Below are positions 7,244-15,295 of a stretch of DNA of 31,525 bases, one piece after another; within the stretch, counting starts at the first letter, position 1, and each line of letters starts with the position of its first letter. A program made the position numbers and the translations under genes. Source of the stretch: CAZVKN01 sp964627035 (GTDB lineage: Bacteria; Electryoneota; AABM5-125-24; Hatepunaeales; Hatepunaeaceae). The DNA lies in NCBI GenBank assembly GCA_964627035.1, contig CAZVKN010000035.1:1-31525 (forward strand), written 5' to 3'. The notes under the pieces were generated by a model. That model was not told the origin of the DNA. It saw nothing but the letters and a program-made list of their open reading frames with translations, and ran no database searches.

Positions 7244-7339
7244 CTCTATTTTTTCCTATTCCGAATTTGCCAAAGTATGACAATATTTAATTCTAACAGA
7301 TATATCAGCACTAAACAAAACTGCTGATGGTCGGGCGCT

Positions 7340-8293
7340 CTATAAGAAGAGCACACTCAGCGATTCACCTGCATGAATCCTCAGAATCGCCTCGCTGAAG
7401 ATCTCCGCAGTGGACAAGATAGTGAACAGACCGCTCTCTTTGACTTCGTCCCTGATAGGAATCGTATCTGAAACAACGAACTCTTCAATGTGTTCGCTTC
7501 TCTTCTGCAGGTTCGTTATTGCATCACCTGAGAGAAGAGCGTGTGTGCATCCAAGATGAATTGGACCGCATCCGAGTTCTTTCAGTTTATCAATACTGTT
7601 ACACAAAGTACCTGCTGTGTCCACAATATCATCAATGATCAAAACTCGTTTGTCTTTAACTTCACCGATGACGTTTACGACCTCAGCCTTGTTTTCATGC
7701 TCCTTGTCACGACGCTTGTCAATGATGGCTAAGCTTGCGCCCAATCGTTTAGAGTATGCCCGTGCAGCGTTAATACCGCCTACATCAGGTGAAACGATGA
7801 CCAGATTTTCATCCTTCAACCGGTCAAAGTGCCTGAAGAAGATGTAGGAGGCATACAGGTGATCTACAGGTATGGTGAAGAATCCCTGAATCTGTGCTGT
7901 GTGTAGATCCATCGTCATCACCCGCTCAAGTTCAACCGCCTGAAACAGGTCAGCAATCAATCTTGCTGTGATCGCCACACGCGGTTGATCCTTCCGGTCT
8001 TGTCTCGCGTAGCCAAAATATGGCACCACCGCCGTTATCCGCGCCGCTGATGAACGCCGGGCGGCATCAATCATTATCAAAAGTTCCAGCAGATTGTCTG
8101 CCGGAGGATGCGTCGGCTGCAACAGAAAAACATCCTTATCACGGATATTTTCCTGAAATTTGACCCAAAATTCTCCGTCGGAAAACCGTTTTATGGAAAT
8201 CCGACCCATCTCGATGCCGAGATGCGCAGCAATTTTCTCAGCCAGTTCCGGGTGAGCGGATCCGCTAAAAAGCCTCATTTCAGGAACTGCCAC
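7340..8293 (-). CDS. prs: Ribose-phosphate pyrophosphokinase
   Basis: PRPP synthetase of 317 residues, normal for the family. It transfers pyrophosphate from ATP to ribose 5-phosphate, feeding nucleotide, His, Trp and NAD synthesis. Visible motifs are the start RLFSGSAHPELAEKI, SDGEFWVKFQENIRD, the loop VVPYFGYARQDRK, HTAQIQGFF and the PRPP-binding VLIIDDIVDTAGT. I place the start at GTG 8293: AGGAG lies six bases upstream and the resulting length is typical. The in-frame ATG at 8314 lies four bases from the 3' end of tRNA-Gln with no ribosome site, and the longer frame would run into the tRNA gene. It is probably co-transcribed with spoVG and tRNA-Gln. Confidence 0.96.
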   Translation of the reverse strand: MAVPEMRLFSGSAHPELAEKIAAHLGIEMGRISIKRFSDGEFWVKFQENIRDKDVFLLQPTHPPADNLLELLIMIDAARRSSAARITAVVPYFGYARQDRKDQPRVAITARLIADLFQAVELERVMTMDLHTAQIQGFFTIPVDHLYASYIFFRHFDRLKDENLVIVSPDVGGINAARAYSKRLGASLAIIDKRRDKEHENKAEVVNVIGEVKDKRVLIIDDIVDTAGTLCNSIDKLKELGCGPIHLGCTHALLSGDAITNLQKRSEHIEEFVVSDTIPIRDEVKESGLFTILSTAEIFSEAILRIHAGESLSVLFL

Positions 8294-8318
8294 TTTCGAC
8301 TCCTGTTTTTCCATTGTG

Positions 8319-8390
8319 CTGGGGCGGGAGGGATCGAACCTCCGCATGCGGGGACCAAAACCCCGTGCCTTACCGCTTGGCTACGCCCCA
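8319..8390 (-). tRNA. tRNA-Gln (anticodon TTG)
   Basis: The minus strand folds as a 72-base cloverleaf: acceptor TGGGGCG/CGCCCCA, anticodon stem CGGGG/CCCCG with loop TTTTGGT (anticodon TTG), T-arm GGAGG-TTCGATC-CCTCC and discriminator G. The 3' CCA is not encoded, because the next bases are CAC. Its 5' end overlaps the last codons of spoVG by 10 bases. Confidence 0.95.
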
Positions 8391-8674
8391 AAAGCCACGG
8401 GCGAGTCCGCATCTTCCAAACCGTCCAGAATTCGCTGATACTTTGTCAGTATCAAATGCTCGATACTCTGGCGGAATTCATTCTGAATAGGATGAGCAAT
8501 ATCTCGATATGTGCCATCCTTCATTTTGCGCGAAGGCATGCAGACGAACAGACCTTTGTTCCCCTGGATAACCTTCAAACCGCGCACTACAAACACGTCC
8601 TCAAAAGTGATGTTGACAAAAGCTTTGAGCTTGTCCTCATCACGAAGATTAATGTTAATTTCTGTAATGTCCAT
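8381..8674 (-). CDS. spoVG: SpoVG family RNA/DNA-binding regulator
   Basis: A 97-residue SpoVG homologue. The core FVNITFEDVFVVRGLKVIQG, then NKGLFVCMPSRKMKDGTYRD and IAHPIQNEFRQSIEH, is diagnostic. SpoVG proteins are small nucleic-acid-binding regulators found well beyond spore formers. I chose the ATG at 8674 because the family starts with M-[ED]-[IV]-T; an in-frame TTG five codons upstream is the alternative. The last three codons (GGG GCG TAG) lie inside the 5' end of tRNA-Gln, the stop being formed by the bases just after the acceptor stem. The spoVG-prs neighbourhood is known in many bacteria. Confidence 0.93.
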   Translation of the reverse strand: MDITEININLRDEDKLKAFVNITFEDVFVVRGLKVIQGNKGLFVCMPSRKMKDGTYRDIAHPIQNEFRQSIEHLILTKYQRILDGLEDADSPVAFGA

Positions 8675-8694
8675 CGTGCGTCTCGCCAATTCAA

Positions 8695-8723
8695 ATTATA
8701 AGAGGATCAGAACAACATTCACA
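8695..8723 (-). promoter_or_regulatory. Candidate promoter of spoVG-tRNA-Gln-prs
   Basis: A perfect TATAAT lies on the minus strand at plus 8695-8700, about 20 bases before the spoVG start. At 17 bases spacing the -35 position reads TGTGAA, a weak match, so it may need an activator or not be the real start. Confidence 0.4.
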
Positions 8724-8788
8724 TCACAGTCACTTTTTAGGGAAACTAACTGCACAAAGTTGTACCGAATATTTTCGTCTAATGGAAC

Positions 8789-9640
8789 TCAACAGGGATG
8801 ACAGATATAGCCTCTCCATCCATCGGGTAATTTGTTCAGCATCTCTCGAGCTGATTCGTCATTTCTATACAGTCCGAACAGCGCCGAACCACTGCCGGAC
8901 AGACCAGCTCCCAAAGCTGAACCGTCACGCATTAATTCGCAGACGGATGCCAGTTCCGGATACCGCTCAAACAGTGGAACCTCGAAATCGTTCTCTCCGA
9001 CAGTTGTCAATTCGGCAGCAGACCACCGCTTAATTTCAAGAGTTGTAATACTAACACTCTTTTCATTAAAAGTCAAGAGCTTGTCAGCATAATTGTAAGC
9101 CCATGCTGTAGAGACCTGAATTCCCGACCAGACTATTAATACAGTCATATCTGAATTCAGTCCGGGCACCTGTGTCAGCCTTTCACCCTGTCCTTCGGCT
9201 ACTGCTGCAGAACAGTCGGAAAGAAAAAACGGCACATCTGAACCGATTCCCAATGCCGCTTCAAACAAAGCTTCACTGCAATCACGTAAGTTATATATTT
9301 CTCTCATCAATGTCAATAGTGCTGCCGCATCACTGCTGCCTCCGCCCAATCCTGCTCCGACCGGAATCTTTTTGTCTAACCGTATGGAAGCACCGTATTG
9401 ACTGCCAAACTTTCGCTGGAACGCCCGAGCCGCTTTCACACACAGGTTGTCTTCAGGATCATCCGTTAACGAAGCTCCTTTATATGTGATCTCATTGTCA
9501 AGAGGGTAAACGATCAGTTCGTCAGCAAGCGAAATTCTCTGCATCACCGTGATCAGGTCGTGATAGCCATCCTCCCGCCGTCTCAGGATCTTGAGTGCCG
9601 GATTAATCTTAGCATGTGCGAGCGCAGTGTAGCTGCTCAC
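8789..9640 (-). CDS. ispE: 4-(cytidine 5'-diphospho)-2-C-methyl-D-erythritol kinase
   Basis: A 283-residue GHMP kinase of the MEP isoprenoid pathway that phosphorylates CDP-methylerythritol at the 2-hydroxyl. K11 in AHAKINPALKI, the ATP loop PVGAGLGGGSSDAAA (93-107), D135 in GSDVPFFL and a late glycine motif ALGAGLSGSGSALFG are the expected elements. The start is GTG and overlaps the TGA of the upstream membrane protein gene (GTGA), so the two are translationally coupled. It is followed by a 114-base gap before spoVG, and an ispE-spoVG-prs order is common. Confidence 0.95.
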   Translation of the reverse strand: MSSYTALAHAKINPALKILRRREDGYHDLITVMQRISLADELIVYPLDNEITYKGASLTDDPEDNLCVKAARAFQRKFGSQYGASIRLDKKIPVGAGLGGGSSDAAALLTLMREIYNLRDCSEALFEAALGIGSDVPFFLSDCSAAVAEGQGERLTQVPGLNSDMTVLIVWSGIQVSTAWAYNYADKLLTFNEKSVSITTLEIKRWSAAELTTVGENDFEVPLFERYPELASVCELMRDGSALGAGLSGSGSALFGLYRNDESAREMLNKLPDGWRGYICHPC

Positions 9641-10707
9641 CTCTTCTGCTCCAGTTTTGTCAGGTCACCAAACCTGATTCCCTCACGGAACATGAAAGGT
9701 ACTCCGATGAAGATGTAGAAGAGTATCGTAACAGCGTGGATTACCACTGCGAAACTCGCTGCCGGCGCAGCAGGTACCGAGAACAGCGAAATACCTACCA
9801 TACATGCTGCGTGAAATGTCCCCATTCCACCGGGTGCAGACGGAAGTGACAAACCAACCGCACTGAGAACCAATATCACGAAACTTGCCAGCATCGGTGA
9901 AGTGGCAATCGCCTCATACTCTGACAAGAAATTGAATGCTAATAAGATCAAGTACACTTGAAATCCGTAAAGCAGCCATAAAACAGCCGATTCAATCAGG
10001 ATAATTAGGTAGTTCTTACCTGTACGCAGCAAGCCAAAACCTACGATAAACTTGGCTGCCATGTCTCGAAGGAAGTTACCAATCTTTCTCGGCAGCAAAT
10101 CAAAAAACTTTCCAAACAGACCCCCAAGAGGATCGTCAGCAATAGCAAAGTACAGAATTATGATCAGCACCAAGGAAATTCCACCTGCCATTGCCCAGGC
10201 AGCTTCCTTTATGCTATCGGGAAAGGGAAACATAATTCCGACACAAACAATCACAACCAACAGGCTGACGAAGTCTATCATCCTTTCTACTACAACTGTA
10301 GCCAGTGCGGTGCTTTTTGAGATATTTATCTTCTCACCAAGCATAATCCCACGGATGAATTCTCCCATCCGAAGTGGTAGAATCGAATTGGTGATGTAGC
10401 CGATCATTTGGAGGCTGTAACTGTCCCATATCCTAAGCTGCCCGACAGGTCGGATCAGAACTAACCATCGGTGGGAACGAACCCAAACATGAACTGGAGT
10501 CACAAGAAATCCAGCCAAAAGAGGCCAAAACCGAATCTGATTGAACGTTTTCCAAATCAGATTAAAATCGAGACGGGTGTGCCCGAAGAGAGAGGTGGTA
10601 ATGCTTTGCTTTCCACGTACCAGCTCACCAATATCCGGTTTCCATATCAAAAGATACAGCAGGATAAAGCTGACGAGCCCCCCGATTATCATCCGTCTGT
10701 TATTCAT
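9637..10707 (-). CDS. YbhN/UPF0104-type integral membrane protein
   Basis: A 356-residue membrane protein with about eight hydrophobic segments. It has the hallmarks of the lysylphosphatidylglycerol synthetase transmembrane (flippase-like) family PF03706: SILPLRMGEFIRG near residue 115, VVVERMIDF near 140-150, and SLPSAPGGMGTFHAA in the C-terminal third. Members are linked to lipid or lipid-linked sugar translocation. No catalytic aminoacyl-transfer domain is attached, so this is the stand-alone membrane form and the substrate is unknown. Its stop overlaps the ispE start by four bases. Upstream lies the palindromic repeat at 10783-10841. Confidence 0.8.
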   Translation of the reverse strand: MNNRRMIIGGLVSFILLYLLIWKPDIGELVRGKQSITTSLFGHTRLDFNLIWKTFNQIRFWPLLAGFLVTPVHVWVRSHRWLVLIRPVGQLRIWDSYSLQMIGYITNSILPLRMGEFIRGIMLGEKINISKSTALATVVVERMIDFVSLLVVIVCVGIMFPFPDSIKEAAWAMAGGISLVLIIILYFAIADDPLGGLFGKFFDLLPRKIGNFLRDMAAKFIVGFGLLRTGKNYLIILIESAVLWLLYGFQVYLILLAFNFLSEYEAIATSPMLASFVILVLSAVGLSLPSAPGGMGTFHAACMVGISLFSVPAAPAASFAVVIHAVTILFYIFIGVPFMFREGIRFGDLTKLEQKR

Positions 10708-10782
10708 GCAGTGCTATATTAAAAAGGTCAACCGATTCTGGTTGACACAGATGTTTAAGTTTAGGTTGTAAAAGTATAAGAA

Positions 10783-10841
10783 CTGTAGTCGGGGTTGTCC
10801 TCACCCCCCGACAGTCGTACTCGAGACAAGTCCGACTACTG
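10783..10841. repeat. Dispersed palindromic repeat, family B, copy 1
   Basis: The outer arms CTGTAGTCGG...TTGTC and GACAAGT..CGACTACTG pair over about 17 bases with three differences. An inner GTCGGGG/CCCCGAC hairpin occupies the left half (10788-10813). A related sequence with the same left part and the same GTCGGGG-TGAG segment lies at 19914-19960. Confidence 0.65.
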
Positions 10842-10882
10842 TGTGATCGTCTTTTCTCTCTTACTCTGTGAAACAAGTACCG

Positions 10883-11209
10883 TTAAGTAATAAGATGGAC
10901 AATTGCCCGTCCGACAAAATTCATCGCAATAATCTTCAGTATTGTCTTGTTTTCAGTGACATGAAATAGATAAACCATAGCAAGATAGATAATCACGTAT
11001 CTGAGAATATTTGCAGTGATATAGACATAAAGTCCGAATTCAGAACCTTCAACACCTAAACTTGCAATGCCGATCAGAACACCGGGAATTGTGGCTGCAA
11101 ATACTACGAGTATCATCTTCAGCCAGCTTTGAGTGTAATCCTTTGTAAAAGTGACAAAGCACACCCATAGCCAAGCAGCCTGAACAAATATTATTAGAAC
11201 CGGAAACAT
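10883..11209 (-). CDS. Small hypothetical membrane protein
   Basis: A 108-residue protein that is almost entirely hydrophobic, with about four membrane segments (roughly 3-20, 31-50, 60-83 and 88-106). I recognise no family. It has a good binding site (GGGGA) and its own candidate promoter, and lies 124 bases after lolA. The neighbours give no functional hint. Confidence 0.7.
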   Translation of the reverse strand: MFPVLIIFVQAAWLWVCFVTFTKDYTQSWLKMILVVFAATIPGVLIGIASLGVEGSEFGLYVYITANILRYVIIYLAMVYLFHVTENKTILKIIAMNFVGRAIVHLIT

Positions 11210-11288
11210 GCTTTTCCCCTGCTAATCCACTGTAGATTCCACTTAATTATTCTCATCCTGAAGTGAGGCAACCTATTCTATTCACCGC

Positions 11289-11316
11289 AATATAAGATAA
11301 TTGAAGCAAATTACAA
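11289..11316 (-). promoter_or_regulatory. Candidate promoter of the 108-residue membrane protein gene
   Basis: Minus-strand TTGTAA (plus 11311-11316) and TATATT (plus 11289-11294) are spaced by 16 bases, about 80 bases before the start codon and just after the lolA stop. Confidence 0.4.
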
Positions 11317-11333
11317 TTAGAATCGATGTGATC

Positions 11334-11978
11334 TTATCTCAGATCGAAAAGTTCCACTCCTTCAGGAATGGAGAATGTTGTCACAGCCGGATCTATCGGT
11401 TTGTTAAGAGATATGTCGGTGAGGAAGTATGTGGTGCTGTTCCCGTTCAGGTCAGCGATCTTCAGCCTGTGGATGGTCATATCTTCTGTTGTAGCCCAGA
11501 GAGTGATCTTGTCAACCATTGTGGTTTCCCTCTCTTTGGGAGTAAGTTCCAATCGGAATCCGGCTTGCCTTGAGACAGGCATCTCAGAGACAGACTCAGC
11601 GTTAAACTCCTTGCTGAAGTTCAGCAGCAGCCTCTGAGGAAGCAAAGCTTCAGTGTTAACCTTCACCGGTTCGACAATAACCTGAGCACTAATCCTGTTG
11701 TGCCGGTAAATCGCATCCCCATCGGAAATCATCAGTTGCTCATCTGTCTCTATCCTGAATTTATTCGGCTGAACAATCACAAATGAACCTTCACGAATTA
11801 CAGTCTCTCCGGTCATGCCCCATTCAAACAGCTCGCGGAACTCTGCCTTAAATGTTTCTACTTCATCATAATGCTTCTTCAGCTTCTTCAAAGCTGATTT
11901 TGGTGACATAGCTACAGCAGCAACAGCGAAGCTAATCACCACAATCAACGCAATCACAGTTCTATTGCATCGCATCAT
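11334..11978 (-). CDS. lolA: LolA-type outer-membrane lipoprotein carrier
   Basis: A 214-residue secreted protein with an N-terminal signal peptide (about residues 1-23). After it come the LolA-like helix with the VETFKAEFRELFEWG segment, the strand pair GSFVIVQPNKFRIET, LMISDGDAIYRHN and ITLWATTEDMTIHRLKIADL. LolA carries lipoproteins across the periplasm to the outer membrane. Its ATG overlaps the TGA of ftsK (ATGA), a pairing found in many Gram-negative genomes. Sequence similarity among LolA-like proteins is low, so other periplasmic members of the fold are possible. Confidence 0.85.
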   Translation of the reverse strand: MMRCNRTVIALIVVISFAVAAVAMSPKSALKKLKKHYDEVETFKAEFRELFEWGMTGETVIREGSFVIVQPNKFRIETDEQLMISDGDAIYRHNRISAQVIVEPVKVNTEALLPQRLLLNFSKEFNAESVSEMPVSRQAGFRLELTPKERETTMVDKITLWATTEDMTIHRLKIADLNGNSTTYFLTDISLNKPIDPAVTTFSIPEGVELFDLR

Positions 11979-14440
11979 TCAACTCCAAATCTTTCTCTTA
12001 GTTCATCAACATCCATCAGGACTTGTCTCGCTTTTGAGCCGTCAAACGGTCCTACTACACCCGCCTGTTCAAGCTCGTCTATAAGCCGTGCTGCGCGTGC
12101 GTAACCGACTCTCAACCTCCGCTGCAGTAGCGACACCGACCCCTGATCGGTGTTCACTACCGTCTGTGCAGCTTTCAGGAAAAACTCGTCAGTGCTGTAT
12201 CCTGCACTATCCACCGAACCGACATGGTCTCCTATTTTTACCACAAGAGTTTCCGGATCCGGCAACTCAAATTCGGATTCACAGGGTGGTTGTGACCTTA
12301 CGTATTCAACTATATTCTCCACCTCACCGGTGGTTATCAATGCACCGTGTAGCCGCTTAACGTGCATCGTGCCGGGACCTATGAACAGCATGTCGCCCCT
12401 GCCCAGCAGTGCATCTGCTCCAATTGAATCAATAATCGTTCGCGAGTCCACTTTCTGAGCAACCTTAAAAGCTATCCGTGATGGGAAATTGGCTTTTATG
12501 AGCCCGGTGACGACGTCAACTGAAGGTCTCTGGGTGGCAATAATCAAATGAATACCGACCGCTCGCGCCATCTGGGCGAGTCGCACCACCAAATCCTCAA
12601 ATTCCCGTCTAACTGTCATCATGAGGTCAGCCAGCTCATCTATTACTACTACTATGTAGGGCATCCGTTCCGGCTGATTGGCACTATCTTCTTCGTTGAC
12701 GAACTTGAGGGTAGTCTCCTCGCGTTCGAGCATCTTGTCAACCCACCTGTTATACTCATCAATGCCACGAACTCCGGTATCCTGTAGCAACCCATAACGA
12801 CGATCCATTTCAATGTGAATACTGCGAAGCATTTTGACGGCGTTCTCCGGTTGCGTGACGACCGCCTCGCCCAATCCCGGTGGTGCGCAGAGGTGCTGAT
12901 GTTCAAGTCGTGAATATAGTGACAGCTCAACCTTCTTCGGATCAATCAAAGCGATTCGAACATCCTTTGGATCCGTGCGGTACAGCAGACTGGCAAGGAT
13001 AGCATTGATGCAGACCGATTTACCTGATCCTGTCGCTCCGGCGATCAGCAGATGCGGCATCTTTGCCAGATCAACACAGAAAACCTCTCCGTTGGCATCT
13101 TTACCAAGTGCGATAATCAGAGGATCTGTCGCATTCTGAAACTGCTGTGATGCAACTATCTCACTTATGTAAACCGTTTCCGGGTTTCGATTGGGAATCT
13201 CGACTCCGACTGCTGCTTCACCCGGAATGGGTGCTAAAATGCGGATCCCTTGAGAGCGGAGTGTCATTGCGAGGTCGTCCGCCAGATTGGCAATTCTGGC
13301 GATCTTAACATCTTCCGCAGGTTTAAGGTCATAGCGGGTGATGACAGGACCCGGATTTGCCCGGATAACACGCGCTTTTATTTTCAAACTTGCGAGTTTG
13401 CTCTCAAGCCGCCTGGCATTCTCCTCCAGTTCAGCAGGATCAACAAATGTCTGATCCTTTGACGGATCATCGAGCAAGGATAGAATCGGTAATTTTCGCT
13501 CAGCACGGATATTCAGGTTGGATTTAACACTGTTCACCGGTTGTGGCAGCGGATTATCGGTTATCTGCTCATCATCTGATCGGTTATGTGGACTGCATGA
13601 CGGCTCAACAATTATCAGCGGCGACTCTTCAAACGGTTCGGATTCAAATTCATACGATTCTTCGCTGAATTCATCGAGCTGCTCGGGCTCTTCCGGGTCG
13701 TTATCGGGAAGAGTATCAAAACCATTCTCAGTGTCCATCTTTTCAAGCATCGGTTTCTTACTGATCATTGGTGGTGGCGCAGTTCCGATGACACTGAACA
13801 GATGCTTGAAAAATCTGTAAATATAAACCGGAACTTTTACGAAGAAGAATGTGAAGATTGTGGTCGGACGAAGATCGAACAAGATAACAGTCAGCAGCAG
13901 TAGCAGAGTGAGAGTTAGAAGGACGGTACCGTACATACCGACATAAAGATTTACAACTTGTACTGCATAGTCAGGAAGCAAACCACTAGATTGAAAGTCT
14001 CGCTCGACACCTGTCCATAAACGAAAAACAGAAATTCCAAATCCTGCAAAGAAACCTAAGACAATGACTCCTGCAATCCAACGATTCGGTTTAAATATTC
14101 CTTTACTCCACCGTCCGAACAGGAAAAGAAAAATCACTATTGGAATTGACATTGCCCCCCACTTTCCAAACGTAAGGAACATAACCCAATAGGCAATTTT
14201 GTGACCTACTTGCCCTACAACAGTACTATCCCGACCTGCCACGTCGCTTCCCGGACCTTCACCCGGATCGAACCCGAACAGAGCGATAGTCAGGAAAATT
14301 GCGATAAAAAAGAGGATTATGTCGAGGATTTCGAGAGATTTGGCTGACTTGGAAACAGGTTTTTTCTTGACGGGTTTGTTCTTTCCTTTACCGGTCAATC
14401 CGTTTGGCTTCCTTTTTCTGGTAGTTTTATTGCCCGCCAC
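11975..14440 (-). CDS. ftsK: DNA translocase FtsK/SpoIIIE
   Basis: An 821-residue protein that pumps chromosomal DNA through the division septum. Residues 1 to about 215 contain four membrane segments, residues 225-330 a disordered acidic linker, and residues 340-460 the alpha domain. The motor has Walker A GATGSGKS (468-475) and Walker B VVVIDELAD (597-605), with RPSVDVVTGLIKANFPSRIAF after it. The C-terminal gamma winged helix (SVSLLQRRLRVGYARAARLI) reads orienting sequences. The start is GTG with a weak upstream AGGG. It overlaps lolA by four bases. Confidence 0.97.
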   Translation of the reverse strand: MAGNKTTRKRKPNGLTGKGKNKPVKKKPVSKSAKSLEILDIILFFIAIFLTIALFGFDPGEGPGSDVAGRDSTVVGQVGHKIAYWVMFLTFGKWGAMSIPIVIFLFLFGRWSKGIFKPNRWIAGVIVLGFFAGFGISVFRLWTGVERDFQSSGLLPDYAVQVVNLYVGMYGTVLLTLTLLLLLTVILFDLRPTTIFTFFFVKVPVYIYRFFKHLFSVIGTAPPPMISKKPMLEKMDTENGFDTLPDNDPEEPEQLDEFSEESYEFESEPFEESPLIIVEPSCSPHNRSDDEQITDNPLPQPVNSVKSNLNIRAERKLPILSLLDDPSKDQTFVDPAELEENARRLESKLASLKIKARVIRANPGPVITRYDLKPAEDVKIARIANLADDLAMTLRSQGIRILAPIPGEAAVGVEIPNRNPETVYISEIVASQQFQNATDPLIIALGKDANGEVFCVDLAKMPHLLIAGATGSGKSVCINAILASLLYRTDPKDVRIALIDPKKVELSLYSRLEHQHLCAPPGLGEAVVTQPENAVKMLRSIHIEMDRRYGLLQDTGVRGIDEYNRWVDKMLEREETTLKFVNEEDSANQPERMPYIVVVIDELADLMMTVRREFEDLVVRLAQMARAVGIHLIIATQRPSVDVVTGLIKANFPSRIAFKVAQKVDSRTIIDSIGADALLGRGDMLFIGPGTMHVKRLHGALITTGEVENIVEYVRSQPPCESEFELPDPETLVVKIGDHVGSVDSAGYSTDEFFLKAAQTVVNTDQGSVSLLQRRLRVGYARAARLIDELEQAGVVGPFDGSKARQVLMDVDELRERFGVE

Positions 14441-14491
14441 GATATAACCCTATCGAGTACTCCGACAGATGTTGAATAGAAATGATCTCAA

Positions 14492-15262
14492 TTACTCTTT
14501 CGGCTCCTCATACTTTACAAACTTGCCGTCACGCATAACAGGAACAATTGGTACACTGTCAATTGCTGCACAGATCGGCAGGTCGTCTTCCATACCGATC
14601 TCGACAAGATAACGACCGTGATCCACTTTTCGCAGCAGTTCAGTTAAGTTATCTCCCATGTCATTGCTGAGAACCAAGGCTGTCTGCGCTGCGTCATTAT
14701 GTCTGAATCTGTTTTTCAATTTCGATTTGATCCCGGATATCAGCAGCCCTCCGCAAAGTGCATCCTCCATAGCAAATCTATTCTTGTTCCCCGCGCAAAG
14801 AATAGCTATAGGAGAAAAATTATCATCTTTCGTGAGCACACGAATTACTTCGTTGACATTCACAAAACTGCAGATATAAAGTTCACGAGCTTCAAATGCT
14901 TTAACCAATGCAGGAGTTCCGTTGGTAGTGCCGAATATCAACGTCCGCCCTCTGACACGATCTCTGGTGTAATCACCCGGTGAATTTCCTATGTTGAAGC
15001 CTTCAACAAGCTTACCGTCACGTTCACCGCAGAGTAGCACATCATCCCGAGCGAGCTGAAAGGTAAGTTCGCTCGCTTCTGAGACCGAAGATGCGACCAG
15101 CACATCACGTGCTCCGTTATAGAGCCCCATTGTAACAGATGTTGAAGCGCGAAGCACATCAATCATCACCACACGATAGCCTTTCAGCATCCCTTCCTCC
15201 ACACCTGCAGGTGTGAAGAACAGATCTAAGCGTGGTTTCTTGTCAACTGCTGACTCACTCAT
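14492..15262 (-). CDS. comB: 2-phosphosulfolactate phosphatase family protein
   Basis: A 256-residue ComB-type protein. Diagnostic segments are MIDVLRASTSVTMGL (about 33-47), LLCGERDGKLVEGFNIGNSP (about 76-95), IFGTTNGTPAL and CAGNKNRFAMEDALCGG. In methanogens ComB removes phosphate from 2-phosphosulfolactate during coenzyme M synthesis. The family is also common in bacteria that lack coenzyme M, where sulfolactate metabolism or another role is assumed. No other coenzyme M genes are nearby. AGGAG is 11 bases before the ATG. It lies 33 bases after gcvT and 51 before ftsK, and is probably co-transcribed with both. Confidence 0.9.
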   Translation of the reverse strand: MSESAVDKKPRLDLFFTPAGVEEGMLKGYRVVMIDVLRASTSVTMGLYNGARDVLVASSVSEASELTFQLARDDVLLCGERDGKLVEGFNIGNSPGDYTRDRVRGRTLIFGTTNGTPALVKAFEARELYICSFVNVNEVIRVLTKDDNFSPIAILCAGNKNRFAMEDALCGGLLISGIKSKLKNRFRHNDAAQTALVLSNDMGDNLTELLRKVDHGRYLVEIGMEDDLPICAAIDSVPIVPVMRDGKFVKYEEPKE

Positions 15263-15295
15263 AGCATTTTACTCCTCTCAATCATACGGAGAGTT

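Noticed and set aside
8294..8347. N-terminal extension of PRPP synthetase to an upstream ATG
   Set aside because: These codons lie within tRNA-Gln or have no ribosome site; the GTG at 8293 with AGGAG gives the normal length.
8511..8801. Plus-strand ORFs over spoVG and ispE
   Set aside because: They are antisense frames of well-supported minus-strand genes.
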